Assembly: GCF_036924595.1 (NCBI RefSeq)
Contig: NZ_JAZHRV010000001.1
Location: 558,001 to 622,000 of the forward strand
Direction of reading: 5' to 3'
DNA: 64,000 bases
Source of the DNA: Bradyrhizobium algeriense
GTDB taxonomy: Bacteria; Pseudomonadota; Alphaproteobacteria; Rhizobiales; Xanthobacteraceae
Below, piece after piece: positions 9,100 through 17,305 of the stretch; position 1 is the first letter of the stretch; the number at the start of each line of letters is the position of its first letter. Below the pieces are notes generated by a model, which searched no databases, was not told the DNA's origin, and worked only from the letters and a program-made list of their open reading frames with translations. A program made the translations under genes and the position numbers.

Positions 9100-9696
9100 C
9101 TAATTCCTGACGATGACCGGGGTGCCGACGCGGACGCGGCTGTAGAGATCGGTGACGTCCTCATTGGTCATGCGGAAGCATCCGGAGGAAACCGCCTGTC
9201 CGATCGTCTCGGGCTCGTTGGAGCCGTGGATGCGGTAGAGCGTCGATCCCAGATACATCGCCCGCGCGCCGAGCGGATTGTCGATGCCGCCCGACATGTG
9301 GCGCGGCAGGTCGGGCCGCCGCCGCAGCATCTGGGCCGGCGGCGTCCAACTCGGCCATTCCTTTTTCGCGGAAATGCGGTGGGTTCCACTCCAGCGGAAG
9401 CCGTCGCGGCCGACGCCGATGCCGTAGCGGATCGCCTGGCCATTGGAAAGCACGAGATAGAGCCGGCGCTCGGCGGTGTTGATGTAGATCGTGCCGGGCG
9501 CGTAACCGCCGTTAAACATCACGGTGGTGCGCGGGATCGGGCTCGATCCGCTGGGCATGCCGGGCCGGAAGAAACCGGGGCCACCGCCCATAATGTCGCG
9601 TGAGTCGAAGTCTTGGAAGAAGCCTTGGGCCTGCGCCTGACTGGCCCCCGCCAGCAGGGTGAGCGCCGCAGACAGCAAAGCAAAAGCCCTGATCAT
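9100..9696 (-). CDS. L,D-transpeptidase (YkuD/ErfK type)
   Basis: This 198-residue exported enzyme has a signal peptide (residues 1-23, ending in QAQA). The YkuD catalytic domain is at about 68-198, with the diagnostic H157-G-S-N-E-P...G and SSGC173FRM motifs containing the nucleophilic Cys. Such enzymes form 3-3 cross-links in peptidoglycan or attach proteins to it in the periplasm. The protein is short, with no LysM or other wall-binding domain, a form of which Rhizobiales carry many copies. The start is the first ATG, after a purine-rich stretch. The reaction type is certain by motif; the exact acceptor is not. Confidence 0.93.
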   Translation of the reverse strand: MIRAFALLSAALTLLAGASQAQAQGFFQDFDSRDIMGGGPGFFRPGMPSGSSPIPRTTVMFNGGYAPGTIYINTAERRLYLVLSNGQAIRYGIGVGRDGFRWSGTHRISAKKEWPSWTPPAQMLRRRPDLPRHMSGGIDNPLGARAMYLGSTLYRIHGSNEPETIGQAVSSGCFRMTNEDVTDLYSRVRVGTPVIVRN

Positions 9697-9923
9697 CTTT
9701 TTCTTCCTCGCGAAAAAATCTCAATATGCAGGAGACAGGCCATAATTGCGGCGATCGTGCAAGCAACGAGCCCGTGACCACAGCCATTTTCAAACACTGC
9801 GGTTAAAAAAGGCAACATGCCCCAGGCGATGGCTGCATTGTGCGGCTAAACCTTTGACGAAACGTGTGAAGAATGATTGATCGTGAGCGGCTCACGAAAA
9901 GCGTCGCAAAGGGGAACGAGACC

Positions 9924-11471
9924 ATGAACGGTGCGGAAAGTCTGGTGCGGACATTGGTCGCGGGCGGCGTGGATGTCTGCTTTACCAATCCCGGCACCTC
10001 GGAGATGCATTTCGTCGCCGCACTGGACCGGGTCGAGGGGATGCGCTGCGTACTCGGCCTGTTCGAGGGCGTGGTGACGGGCGCCGCCGACGGCTATTAC
10101 CGCATGAAGGGCACGCCGGCTTCGACCCTGCTGCATCTCGGGCCCGGCCTCGCCAACGGCCTGGCCAATCTGCACAACGCCAAGAAGGCCAACTCCGGCA
10201 TCGTCAACATCGTCGGCCAGCACGCGACCTATCACATCGGCTATAACGCCCCGCTGACATCAGACATCGAAGGGCTGGCGCGGCCGATGTCGTCCTGGGT
10301 GCGGACCTCGCCGGATGCGAAATCCGTTTCCGCCGACGGCGCCGCCGCGATCGCCGCGGCCAAAAGCGCACCGGCGCAGATCGCTACCCTGATCCTGCCC
10401 GCCGATACCGCCTGGAACGAGGCCGACGGTATTGCGCCGATGCCCGCGGAAAGCCAGCGCGCCAATTATTCCGCGCAGGCCGTGGACCATGCCGCGAAGG
10501 TGCTGCGCAACGGCGGCGCGTCGACGCTGCTGCTGATGACCGGCAGCGCGCTCACCGAGCACGGGCTGGCGCTGGCCGCCCAGATCGCGGGCAAGACCGG
10601 CTGCAAGGTGATGGGCCAGACCTACAATCCGCGCATGGCGCGCGGCAAGGGCCGGTTCGCGATCGACCGCATCCCTTACGTGATCGAGCAGGCGCTGCCG
10701 ATCCTGAAGGACTTCAAGAACATCGTGCTGGTCGAGGCCAACGATCCCGTCGCGTTCTTCGCCTATCCGAACAAGCCGAGCATGCTCAAACCGCAGGGCT
10801 GCGAAGTGCATCGCATGACCTCGGGCGCCGAAAACTCCGTAGCTGCGCTGGAAGCGCTGGCGGGCGCGCTTCACGCGCAGCCAGCCGACCGGCAGCCGCA
10901 GAAGCTGGTTGAACTCGCCAAGCCGACCGGCGCGCTGACGCATGCCTCGATCGCGCAGGCAATCGCGATGGCGATCCCGGAAAACGCTATCGTGGTCGAC
11001 GAATCCGTCACCACCGGCCGCGGCTTCTTTCCGCCGACGGCTGCCGCCGCCCCGCACGACTGGCTGCAGAACATGGGCGGTTCGATCGGCTTCTCGACCC
11101 CGGTCGCGACCGGTGCTGCGGTAGCGTGTCCCGATCGTAAAGTCATCTGCATGGTCGGCGACGGCAGCGCGATGTACACGCTGCAATCGCTGTGGACGCA
11201 GGCGCGCGAAGGCCTCAACGTCGTCACGATTGTATTTGCCAATCGGATCTACCAGATCTTGCGTGGTGAGTTCGACGGCGTCGGCGCGGGCGAACCAGGC
11301 CAGCGGGCGCTCGACATGCTCAGGATCGACCGCCCGACCATCGACTTTGTTTCGCTCGCCAAGGGCATGGGCGTGCCGGGCCGCGCGGTCGACAATGTCG
11401 ACGATTTCGTCAACGCGCTGGCGGATGCCGTTGCCGAACCGGGACCGCGGCTGATCGAAGTGCAGATGTAA
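9924..11471 (+). CDS. Thiamine-diphosphate enzyme, acetolactate synthase large-subunit-like
   Basis: This 515-residue member of the ThDP decarboxylase family has an N-terminal PYR domain with the catalytic Glu in LFEGVVTGAADGYYR (about 48-62), a central domain, and a PP domain with the Mg/ThDP motif GDGSAMYTLQSLW and a following FANRIYQ. It resembles IlvB-like proteins but is shorter than housekeeping acetolactate synthase, and no ilvN/ilvH small subunit lies beside it. It could instead act on another 2-oxo acid, as benzoylformate decarboxylase-like enzymes do. The ATG at 9924 is chosen over an in-frame start 17 codons upstream, because the family begins at this point. It is a monocistronic gene. 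Confidence 0.8.
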   Translation: MNGAESLVRTLVAGGVDVCFTNPGTSEMHFVAALDRVEGMRCVLGLFEGVVTGAADGYYRMKGTPASTLLHLGPGLANGLANLHNAKKANSGIVNIVGQHATYHIGYNAPLTSDIEGLARPMSSWVRTSPDAKSVSADGAAAIAAAKSAPAQIATLILPADTAWNEADGIAPMPAESQRANYSAQAVDHAAKVLRNGGASTLLLMTGSALTEHGLALAAQIAGKTGCKVMGQTYNPRMARGKGRFAIDRIPYVIEQALPILKDFKNIVLVEANDPVAFFAYPNKPSMLKPQGCEVHRMTSGAENSVAALEALAGALHAQPADRQPQKLVELAKPTGALTHASIAQAIAMAIPENAIVVDESVTTGRGFFPPTAAAAPHDWLQNMGGSIGFSTPVATGAAVACPDRKVICMVGDGSAMYTLQSLWTQAREGLNVVTIVFANRIYQILRGEFDGVGAGEPGQRALDMLRIDRPTIDFVSLAKGMGVPGRAVDNVDDFVNALADAVAEPGPRLIEVQM

Positions 11472-11524
11472 GGGAATCATTGTTCGACGTTTGAGCTAGC
11501 CGGAAATTCCGCTAACAATGAGAT

Positions 11525-11582
11525 CGTTATTGCGAGCCAACGGGTCGGCGCGAAGCGCCGCCCCGTTGGCTCGCAATGACGG
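11525..11582. repeat. Dispersed palindromic repeat, family A (compact copy)
   Basis: An almost perfect 58-base palindrome: ATTGCGAGCCAACGGG pairs with CCCGTTGGCTCGCAAT around a GGCGCGAAGCGCC core. It shares its ends with the family A elements at 8031 and 53414. It could also act as a terminator hairpin for the preceding gene. Confidence 0.85.
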
Positions 11583-11602
11583 CGGGACTTGTGGGAGGCG
11601 TC

Positions 11603-12118
11603 ATGCAGACCGAACTGAACAAGGTCATCACCGCACTTCACGAGTTTTACGCGTGCGAAGCCTTTCTGCTCGAAAAGGAGGCCGGCGAGCGCGCGCTGAC
11701 GCACCGGCTGGCCGTTCAGTTCGAAAAGCAGTTCCCGGGCTGGGAGATCGATTGCGAATACGACCGGCTGGGAGATCGCACGCTGCGGCTGCCGCACGGA
11801 ACGATCGTCTCGACCGACGATCACCTCGCCAAATCCATCTATCCCGACATCGTGGTGCACCAGCGCGCCATTCCCAACAATCTGCTCGCGGTCGAGGTGC
11901 GGAAATCGGCCAATCATCAGCCGCTCGAGCATGACCAGCACAAGCTGCGGGCGCTGACCGATCCGCATCTGTGGTTCGCCTACTGGATCGGCGTGCTGCT
12001 GACGCTCGGCAAGACGCAGGTCACAACGTCGGAAGTCTATACCAGCGGCGTCTTCGACCAGGCCTTGTCCAACTGGTTCGCAGGCCGGCTGAAGGATGCG
12101 GGCTTAAGCGCAGGATGA
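11603..12118 (+). CDS. Orphan PD-(D/E)XK-like nuclease-fold protein
   Basis: This is a 171-residue protein. The ATG at 11603 has GGGAGG in front of it, while an ATG nine codons earlier lies inside the palindromic repeat. The segment from about 86 to 112 reads SIYPDIVVHQR...NNLLAVEVRKS, the order (hydrophobic-PD-hydrophobic, then ExR/K on a strand) expected for a PD-(D/E)XK nuclease core. It is followed by an EHDQHKLRALTDP helix. No methylase, helicase or toxin partner is adjacent, so it is not a standard restriction system. It could be an inactive or stand-alone member of the fold. The function is unknown, and the fold assignment is an inference from motif order only. Confidence 0.6.
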   Translation: MQTELNKVITALHEFYACEAFLLEKEAGERALTHRLAVQFEKQFPGWEIDCEYDRLGDRTLRLPHGTIVSTDDHLAKSIYPDIVVHQRAIPNNLLAVEVRKSANHQPLEHDQHKLRALTDPHLWFAYWIGVLLTLGKTQVTTSEVYTSGVFDQALSNWFAGRLKDAGLSAG

Positions 12119-12141
12119 ATCCTGCAAACGGAGATTTTTTG

Positions 12142-13464
12142 ATGACACTCACTCGATCGATCCTGGCCATCGCCTTTGCCGCCGTCGCGCAGCATGCGCT
12201 GGTGCAGCAGGCTCTCGCTCAGCCGGCTTCCGCGCCCGACCTGGAAGCCATTCTCGCCCATCCCAAAATCGTCAAGACGCTCGACGACATCAAGGCCGAC
12301 GACGAGCGGGCCTTTGCCGAGCAGAAGCGCATCACCGAAATTCCGGCGCCGCCGTTCAAGGAAAAAATCCGCGCCGAATATTATCAGAAGCGGATGCAGG
12401 AACTCGGCTTCAAGGATGCGTCGATCGACAGCGAAGGCAATGTGATCGCGCTGCGCAAGGGCAGCGGCGGCGGCCGGCCGAAGCTCGTGGTGTCGGCGCA
12501 TCTCGACACGGTGTTTCCCGAAGGCACCGACGTCACCGTGAAGGAAAAGGACGGCGCGATTGTAGCGCCAGGCATCGGCGACGATTCGCGCGGGCTTGCC
12601 ACGATGCTGTCGCTGATCAAGGTGATGAACGAAAACCAGATCGCGACCGTCGGCGACATCATGTTCGTCGGCACGGTCGGCGAGGAAGAACTCGGCAATC
12701 TGCGCGGCGTCAAGGCGCTGTTCCGCGATCACACCGATATCGACGGCTTCATCTCGATCGACGGGCTCGGCATCACCCGCGTCGTCAACCAGGCGACCGG
12801 CAGCCATCGCTACGAGTTCACCTTCAGAGGACCCGGCGGGCACTCGTTCCAGGAGTTCGGATTGCCGAGCGCGACGCACGCGATGGGCCGGGCGATTGCG
12901 AAAATCTCGGAACTGCAGCCGCCATCCAATCCCAAGACCACCTTTACCGTCGGCACCGTGACCGGCGGCACCTCGGTCAACGCCATCGCCGCCGAAGCGC
13001 GGATGGCCGTCGACATGCGCTCGAACTCGACCGACGAACTGCTCAAGCTCGAGGCGCGGCTGCTCGACCTCGTCAAGGAGGCGGTGGCGGATGAAAACGC
13101 GCGCTGGAAATCGGACAAGATGACGATGGAGGCCAAGCTGATCGGCGACCGGCCGGCGGGCATCGTCGCAATGGATTCCCCGATCGTGCTGGCGACCCAG
13201 CGCGCGGTCTCGGCCGTCACCCGCGGGCCGCGGCCGACCTTTGCCGGCTCCTCGACCGACTCCAACATCGCGATGTCGCTCGGCATCCCGGCCGTCACCA
13301 TCGGCGGCGGCGGGGAGGGCGGCAACTGGCACTCGCGCAACGAATGGTACAAGCCGGTTAACGCCTGGTACGGCCCGCAGAACGCGCTTTTGACCGTCCT
13401 GATCCTGACCGGGCTGGATGGCGTGACAAAACCGGCGCTTGACGTGCGAAAAGCCGCCAAATAG
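12142..13464 (+). CDS. Secreted M20-family metallopeptidase
   Basis: This 440-residue exported peptidase has a signal peptide (about 1-27, LVQQALAQP). The M20 di-zinc ligands are in order: SAHLDT (H-x-D) near 120, GDDSRG, the GEEELG pair with the catalytic Glu, and a C-terminal GNWHSRNEW. An interrupting dimerisation domain runs from about 215 to 340. Family members cleave small peptides or N-acylated amino acids. The ATG at 12142 is preceded by ACGGAGA; longer in-frame starts would overlap the upstream gene. It follows the nuclease-like gene by 23 nt on the same strand, but no functional link is evident. Peptidase T-like or carboxypeptidase G2-like activity cannot be separated. Confidence 0.87.
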   Translation: MTLTRSILAIAFAAVAQHALVQQALAQPASAPDLEAILAHPKIVKTLDDIKADDERAFAEQKRITEIPAPPFKEKIRAEYYQKRMQELGFKDASIDSEGNVIALRKGSGGGRPKLVVSAHLDTVFPEGTDVTVKEKDGAIVAPGIGDDSRGLATMLSLIKVMNENQIATVGDIMFVGTVGEEELGNLRGVKALFRDHTDIDGFISIDGLGITRVVNQATGSHRYEFTFRGPGGHSFQEFGLPSATHAMGRAIAKISELQPPSNPKTTFTVGTVTGGTSVNAIAAEARMAVDMRSNSTDELLKLEARLLDLVKEAVADENARWKSDKMTMEAKLIGDRPAGIVAMDSPIVLATQRAVSAVTRGPRPTFAGSSTDSNIAMSLGIPAVTIGGGGEGGNWHSRNEWYKPVNAWYGPQNALLTVLILTGLDGVTKPALDVRKAAK

Positions 13465-13500
13465 GGGCCAAAGAGGACCCCCAAAGCCGCTTTTGCACCC

Positions 13501-13519
13501 TTAACCCGACGTTAACCAT
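13501..13519. promoter_or_regulatory. Perfect CtrA box
   Basis: TTAACCCGACGTTAACCAT reads as TTAA-N7-TTAACCAT, the full consensus for CtrA binding in alphaproteobacteria, including the extended CCAT. It lies 91 bases before the ATG of the small gene at 13611 and 37 bases after the M20 stop codon. CtrA is encoded in this window. Confidence 0.7.
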
Positions 13520-13610
13520 GCCCCCGATTGGACAAATTGTCGGCCAATTGCGGACAAAGCGGTAACCGAACATCGTTCCCCAGTAGTTCTACGTGCGTAG
13601 GGGGTGTGGC

Positions 13611-13790
13611 ATGGCGTACAGAATCGTGGCGGAACGCAAGGACGAGACCGTCAGGATGGAACGAAGCAGCATGCTGGTGGCGGTTGCCAAAGCGCGGGTC
13701 TGGGCCAGCGAGGGGTGGAAAGTCACCATCATTGTCGGCGACGAAAACGAAATTGCGCCTTCCGACGCACGCCGGCTTTCCTTCGCCTGA
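13611..13790 (+). CDS. Small hypothetical protein (59 aa) behind a CtrA box
   Basis: The ATG at 13611 follows GTAGGGGGTG. The product is 59 residues, basic at the N-terminus (MAYRIVAERK), with a helical middle (SSMLVAVAKARVWASEGW) and a short strand (VTIIVGDEN). It has no signal peptide or membrane segment and no family that I recognise. Two things support a real gene: the ribosome-binding site, and the perfect CtrA box upstream, which would place it in the cell-cycle or motility regulon. It could act in the cytoplasm as a small regulator, but that is conjecture. Confidence 0.6.
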   Translation: MAYRIVAERKDETVRMERSSMLVAVAKARVWASEGWKVTIIVGDENEIAPSDARRLSFA

Positions 13791-13892
13791 TCGCACAAGA
13801 GCGTGCCGTCTCTCCGACGGCCGCCAAAATAGAACGGAACCGGGAACCCGGACCGACGTTATCCCTGCAGGCAGGCTTCGTGGAGCAATGCC

Positions 13893-14033
13893 ATGCAGTG
13901 GCGGTCAGCAAGCACCGGCCCCGACGCGATGCGCGGCACCGGCGACGACCAAATTTCCTACGCAACCGGATGGACCATCAGCGGGCTAGCGACGCTGGGC
14001 ACCATCGTAGCGATCTGGGTGTTTGGGATCTGA
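13893..14033 (+). CDS. Very small membrane protein (46 aa)
   Basis: The frame ATG 13893 to TGA 14033 gives a polar first half (MQWRSASTGPDAMRGTGDDQ) and one predicted transmembrane helix at the C-terminus (WTISGLATLGTIVAIWVFGI). TGGAG is about 8 nt before the ATG. The polar-then-single-helix layout is typical of genuine small membrane proteins and unlikely for a random frame at this GC, but conservation is untested. It follows the small CtrA-box gene by about 100 nt. Confidence 0.4.
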   Translation: MQWRSASTGPDAMRGTGDDQISYATGWTISGLATLGTIVAIWVFGI

Positions 14034-14059
14034 CGTGAATTTTTTTCTGCGCGACCCGC

Positions 14060-14410
14060 TTGCCGCCGGTCACGACTGATTACTTTGCGAACAAGGTTCA
14101 CCAGCTATTTGGCGGTCTACTCACAAAGAAGCCGCGCTCGTTTCACAAGTTTGCGCTGAAATCGTCTTTTTACGCTCATATCGATCTGCGATCAGGCGCG
14201 ATGGCGATTGCGCGCCTTCGAGATTTTCCCGTGAACAATATTGATCCAGAAATTTCAGAGCTACTTGAGCTGCTCAATGCCCGCGAGCAGTTTGACGAGT
14301 TAGCCCAGCTGTTTGAGCACTCGTTACGACCATGGGATCAATATTCGGAAGAAGAGCGAAAGTGGCTCATTGCCAAAGCGGCCTCAATGATGTCCCAGCG
14401 ACCGTCCTGA
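14060..14410 (+). CDS. Hypothetical protein of low-GC composition
   Basis: The frame starts at TTG 14060 (116 residues); an internal ATG at 14201 would give 69 residues. It is visibly AT-richer than the surrounding genes. The C-terminal part is acidic and helical (EISELLELLNAREQFDELAQLFEHSL), ending in WDQYSEEERKWLIAKAAS. No family is recognised and no strong ribosome-binding site precedes either start. The composition suggests acquisition by transfer or a remnant of a larger gene. Confidence that it is expressed is moderate to low. Confidence 0.4.
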   Translation: MPPVTTDYFANKVHQLFGGLLTKKPRSFHKFALKSSFYAHIDLRSGAMAIARLRDFPVNNIDPEISELLELLNAREQFDELAQLFEHSLRPWDQYSEEERKWLIAKAASMMSQRPS

Positions 14411-15146
14411 AATCTATTCGGTGTCTGTACGCCTGCTTAGGGTGGCGGGATGGCTGCGCGTTACCACAGCGGCTAGCTCGCTCCTCGGCGGCGTGGAGCA
14501 CTCTCTCACGCAGAAGCCTTGGCGACCGAGGACGCCTTCACCTGGAATCGATCCACATCCCAAACTCATTTCCGGTCCTAAAGACAGCAGGACGTGTCGC
14601 AACGACGCCGCCAAGCATAGCAGCTCGCGGACAATAGATCGTGCCGAATCTCACCGCATTGCGCCGGTAACAGTTGCGATAGGGCCGCGCGGTTCCTCGC
14701 GAGGTGCGGTCTCGCGATCATGATGCGAGACGATCAGCCCGCCCCAGGTTTGCTTGTGCAGCTTCTGCGGCAGGACGCAATGCGGGAGCGGTGGCATTCT
14801 GAACGCAGGAAATTCCTCAGCGCTTCAATGGGTGAACGGAAGAGGAAAATTCAGGAGGGCCATTGATTTTATTAGAGCATGATCCGGAAAAGTGGCCCCT
14901 CCGGCCGCAACCAGTCCTCATCGTAGAACAGGGTATTACTGCGAGTAAATCGGACAACCAATCGAAATGATGTGTTGTGCTTCGAAACAACGAGCACCGA
15001 GACTTGGTCGCGGCTACATATCTGACACTATGCCGCTAGCGAAAGCTGGTTGATCTAGGTCGGGCTAACGTGCGTTTGCGTTGGCGCAATTTGGGGGGAG
15101 CGCGCGCTTAACGGTGGCGCGAGCGTGTGCACGATGGGTGCACCGG
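14411..15146. other. Gene-free stretch of mixed composition
   Basis: No convincing gene, RNA or complete mobile element is seen. AGAGCATGATCCGGAAAAG at 14874-14892 is the end of a common rhizobial dispersed repeat, without its inverted partner. The stretch, with the low-GC gene before it, may be a decayed insertion. Confidence 0.45.
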
Positions 15147-16415
15147 CTACGGCCACTTCTGCAGCGCAGTTCCGTCGAGCTCGTCCAAAGGAAGATCGAG
15201 ATGGGCCAGTGCTGTCGGAGCAATGTCGATGATGCGGCTCGTTTTCGTGATCGACGCACCGGCCTCAAAGCCACGTCCTACCGCGATCAGCGTTGGCTGC
15301 GTTTCGTAAGCGCCCAAGCCGCCATGCATACCGCAATCTCGACGGATCGCGTCCTCCTGCTCGGAAAACCGCACCGCCATGGCGGTCAGGCCGGGAACGC
15401 CGTTGCGGTTTGAGCCCGAGCTCTTCGCCATATCAACGGCAAGCAGATCGTCGCCGGGGATCTGGCCCAGTTCGGCAAGGTCTTCGCCGGAGATGATGCG
15501 GCCTGCCCAAGGCTGTCCGCTGAGCCAGGAGGCGACCTCGGCGCGGCACGACAGTGAGCTGCCGCCAAAATGAATGAAGGCGGATGAGCCCTGCGGCGCG
15601 ACGACAATTTCGGAACTTTCGAGCGAGGTCTTGAATCCGGCCTCGAACAGTCGGCGCTCTACCGGAATTGTTTCTGTCACGGATTCATGTCCGTGATCGG
15701 AACCTATCAAAAAGAGAACGTCGTGGCCCTTGTCCTGTAGCCGTTCGACGGCCCGGGCAACCGCGCCGACATGATCATCGACCGCACGCAGGGCGAGGAA
15801 ATGCTCCGGCGAACCAAGTGGGAACGCGTGCATCGTCTTGTCGGGTTCGGATAACCACAAAGTTGCGGTCGAAGGCGGATTCGAAGCGAGAACGGCAAGA
15901 AAGTGATCTGCCAGCAAGGCATCGCCGATGCTTCCGGGCGGCGCATCGATCGTCTCCTTGAGAGGCTGGCGTCCCGGAGCATAAGACAGCTCACGATGCA
16001 GCAAGGTTCCATGACCGTATGAATCATGAAAGTACGCCGCTCCGGGCGAGACGTTGGAGCACAGGACGGCGCCGTTGAGAGGTGCCACGCGTTCGGCCAA
16101 TGATCGGCGCGCCAACAGGCGGCCGAAGTGATCGTGATAGGCATCGTAGAACTCTGGTTTGCCGGCGTCATGGACCTCATGACCGCCGGCCATGGGCAGG
16201 GCGACGGTGTTTCCGCGCAGGCCATGCGACCGAGGCCATGAGCCGGTGGCGATCGAGGCAGACGAGGCGCGGGTGGCCGATGGAAAAATTCCCCGGTGAT
16301 TCCCAAACCACGTTCCCGCACGCTTGAGGCGCGCCATGTGCGGCGTCGTCTCGTCAGAGACAAAATCTGGCCTGTGGCCGTCGCAAATGACGGTGACGAC
16401 GATGGGATGGGGCAT
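15147..16415 (-). CDS. Alkaline-phosphatase-superfamily phosphodiesterase (nucleotide pyrophosphatase type)
   Basis: This 422-residue hydrolase has the metal and nucleophile set of the NPP/phosphonoacetate hydrolase branch: CDGHRPD with D12, FPSATRAS with Thr48 as the likely nucleophile, SEPDKTMH (D-x3-H), SDHGHE (DH) and GMHGG near the C-terminus. It has no signal peptide, so it should act in the cytoplasm on an imported substrate. It is the last gene of an operon with an Opp/Dpp-type importer and a TIM-barrel protein. This suggests cleavage of an imported phosphodiester, phosphonate or sulfate ester. The Thr nucleophile argues against classical alkaline phosphatase. Confidence 0.85.
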   Translation of the reverse strand: MPHPIVVTVICDGHRPDFVSDETTPHMARLKRAGTWFGNHRGIFPSATRASSASIATGSWPRSHGLRGNTVALPMAGGHEVHDAGKPEFYDAYHDHFGRLLARRSLAERVAPLNGAVLCSNVSPGAAYFHDSYGHGTLLHRELSYAPGRQPLKETIDAPPGSIGDALLADHFLAVLASNPPSTATLWLSEPDKTMHAFPLGSPEHFLALRAVDDHVGAVARAVERLQDKGHDVLFLIGSDHGHESVTETIPVERRLFEAGFKTSLESSEIVVAPQGSSAFIHFGGSSLSCRAEVASWLSGQPWAGRIISGEDLAELGQIPGDDLLAVDMAKSSGSNRNGVPGLTAMAVRFSEQEDAIRRDCGMHGGLGAYETQPTLIAVGRGFEAGASITKTSRIIDIAPTALAHLDLPLDELDGTALQKWP

Positions 16416-16440
16416 GACGATATCCGAAATGGGAGCGGGG

Positions 16441-17304
16441 CTATTTCATGGTTGGATCAAGCTTGTCGCGCAGCCAGTCGCCGATGATCGAGACGGCGAG
16501 GGTGGTCAGGACGATGGTCGTGGCCGGGGCAAGCATGATGCACGGCGCGCGGCCAAGATATTCGCGGGCATAGCCGACCATGTTGCCGAGGCTGGTCATC
16601 GGCGGCTGCACGCCGAGGCCCAGAAACGACAGGCCGGACTCGAGCAGAATCACTTCGGGGAATACGAGCGTCATCGAGACGATCAGGGTCGAGGCGATGT
16701 TGGGGAGAATGTGCCGGAAATAGATCCTGGAAGGCGTCGCGCCGAGTTGCCGGATCGCTCCCGCATAGCCCTGCGCCGCAGCCGAGATGGCAAGGCCGCG
16801 CGCAATCCGCGCGTACCGCTCCCAACCATAGAGCCCCATGAGACACACGAGGAGCTGCAACGAACTGCCGAAGAAGGCCAGCACGGCCAGCGCCAGGATC
16901 AGGAACGGCATGCTGGCCTGAAAGTCAGCCAGCATGAGCACGATCTGTTCGATCAGGCCGCGGAAATGCGCCGCCAGGAAGCCGAGCAATGTGCCCAGCA
17001 CGGCGGAAATCGTCGTCGCGCCGAAGGCGATCAGCAACGAAATCCGGATCGAGAATAGCAGGCGCGAGAGCACGTCGCGGCCGAGTTCGTCGGTTCCAAG
17101 CCAATGCGCCGCATTGCCGGGCATCGACAGCCGGTTCTTCAGGTCCATGCGGGTCAGGCTGTAGGGCGCGATCTGGTCCGCAAGCAGTGCGACGACAAGG
17201 ATTGCGAGAATCCAGACAACCGCCACCACCACCGAAGTCGGAATTTTCGGCAGCGAGAGACGTCGACGGGCGGCGCGCTGCTGCGGAAGCGACAGGTCGG
17301 CCAT
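16441..17304 (-). CDS. ABC transporter permease, DppC/OppC type
   Basis: This 287-residue inner-membrane subunit has a first membrane helix at about 25-47, an OppC-type N-terminal periplasmic segment (NAAHWLGTDELGRDVLSRL) and the BPD_transp_1 core. The core ends in the EAA-type loop (DWLRDKLDPTMK at the very C-terminus). The conserved WLGTDxxGRDxxSR motif marks the DppC side of a heterodimeric channel. Its partner permease ends 1 nt before this start. It is part of the seven-gene operon with solute-binding protein and two ATPases. The substrate is inferred to be a small peptide-like or phosphorylated compound. Confidence 0.92.
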   Translation of the reverse strand: MADLSLPQQRAARRRLSLPKIPTSVVVAVVWILAILVVALLADQIAPYSLTRMDLKNRLSMPGNAAHWLGTDELGRDVLSRLLFSIRISLLIAFGATTISAVLGTLLGFLAAHFRGLIEQIVLMLADFQASMPFLILALAVLAFFGSSLQLLVCLMGLYGWERYARIARGLAISAAAQGYAGAIRQLGATPSRIYFRHILPNIASTLIVSMTLVFPEVILLESGLSFLGLGVQPPMTSLGNMVGYAREYLGRAPCIMLAPATTIVLTTLAVSIIGDWLRDKLDPTMK

Positions 17305-17305
17305 C

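Noticed and set aside
8116..9603. 495-codon plus-strand frame
   Set aside because: It is the complement of the DUF2927 and L,D-transpeptidase genes; rich in Arg, His, Asp and Ala as expected for a high-GC mirror frame.
11525..11582. Long perfect palindrome considered as a phage attachment or recombination site
   Set aside because: It shares sequence with other family A repeats and no integrase or tRNA is nearby.
12037..13332. 431-codon minus-strand frame opposite the M20 peptidase
   Set aside because: Mirror frame of a well-supported gene, without recognisable domains.
14421..14723. 100-codon plus-strand frame after the low-GC gene
   Set aside because: Ser/Arg/Pro-rich, no ribosome site, no family; likely non-coding.
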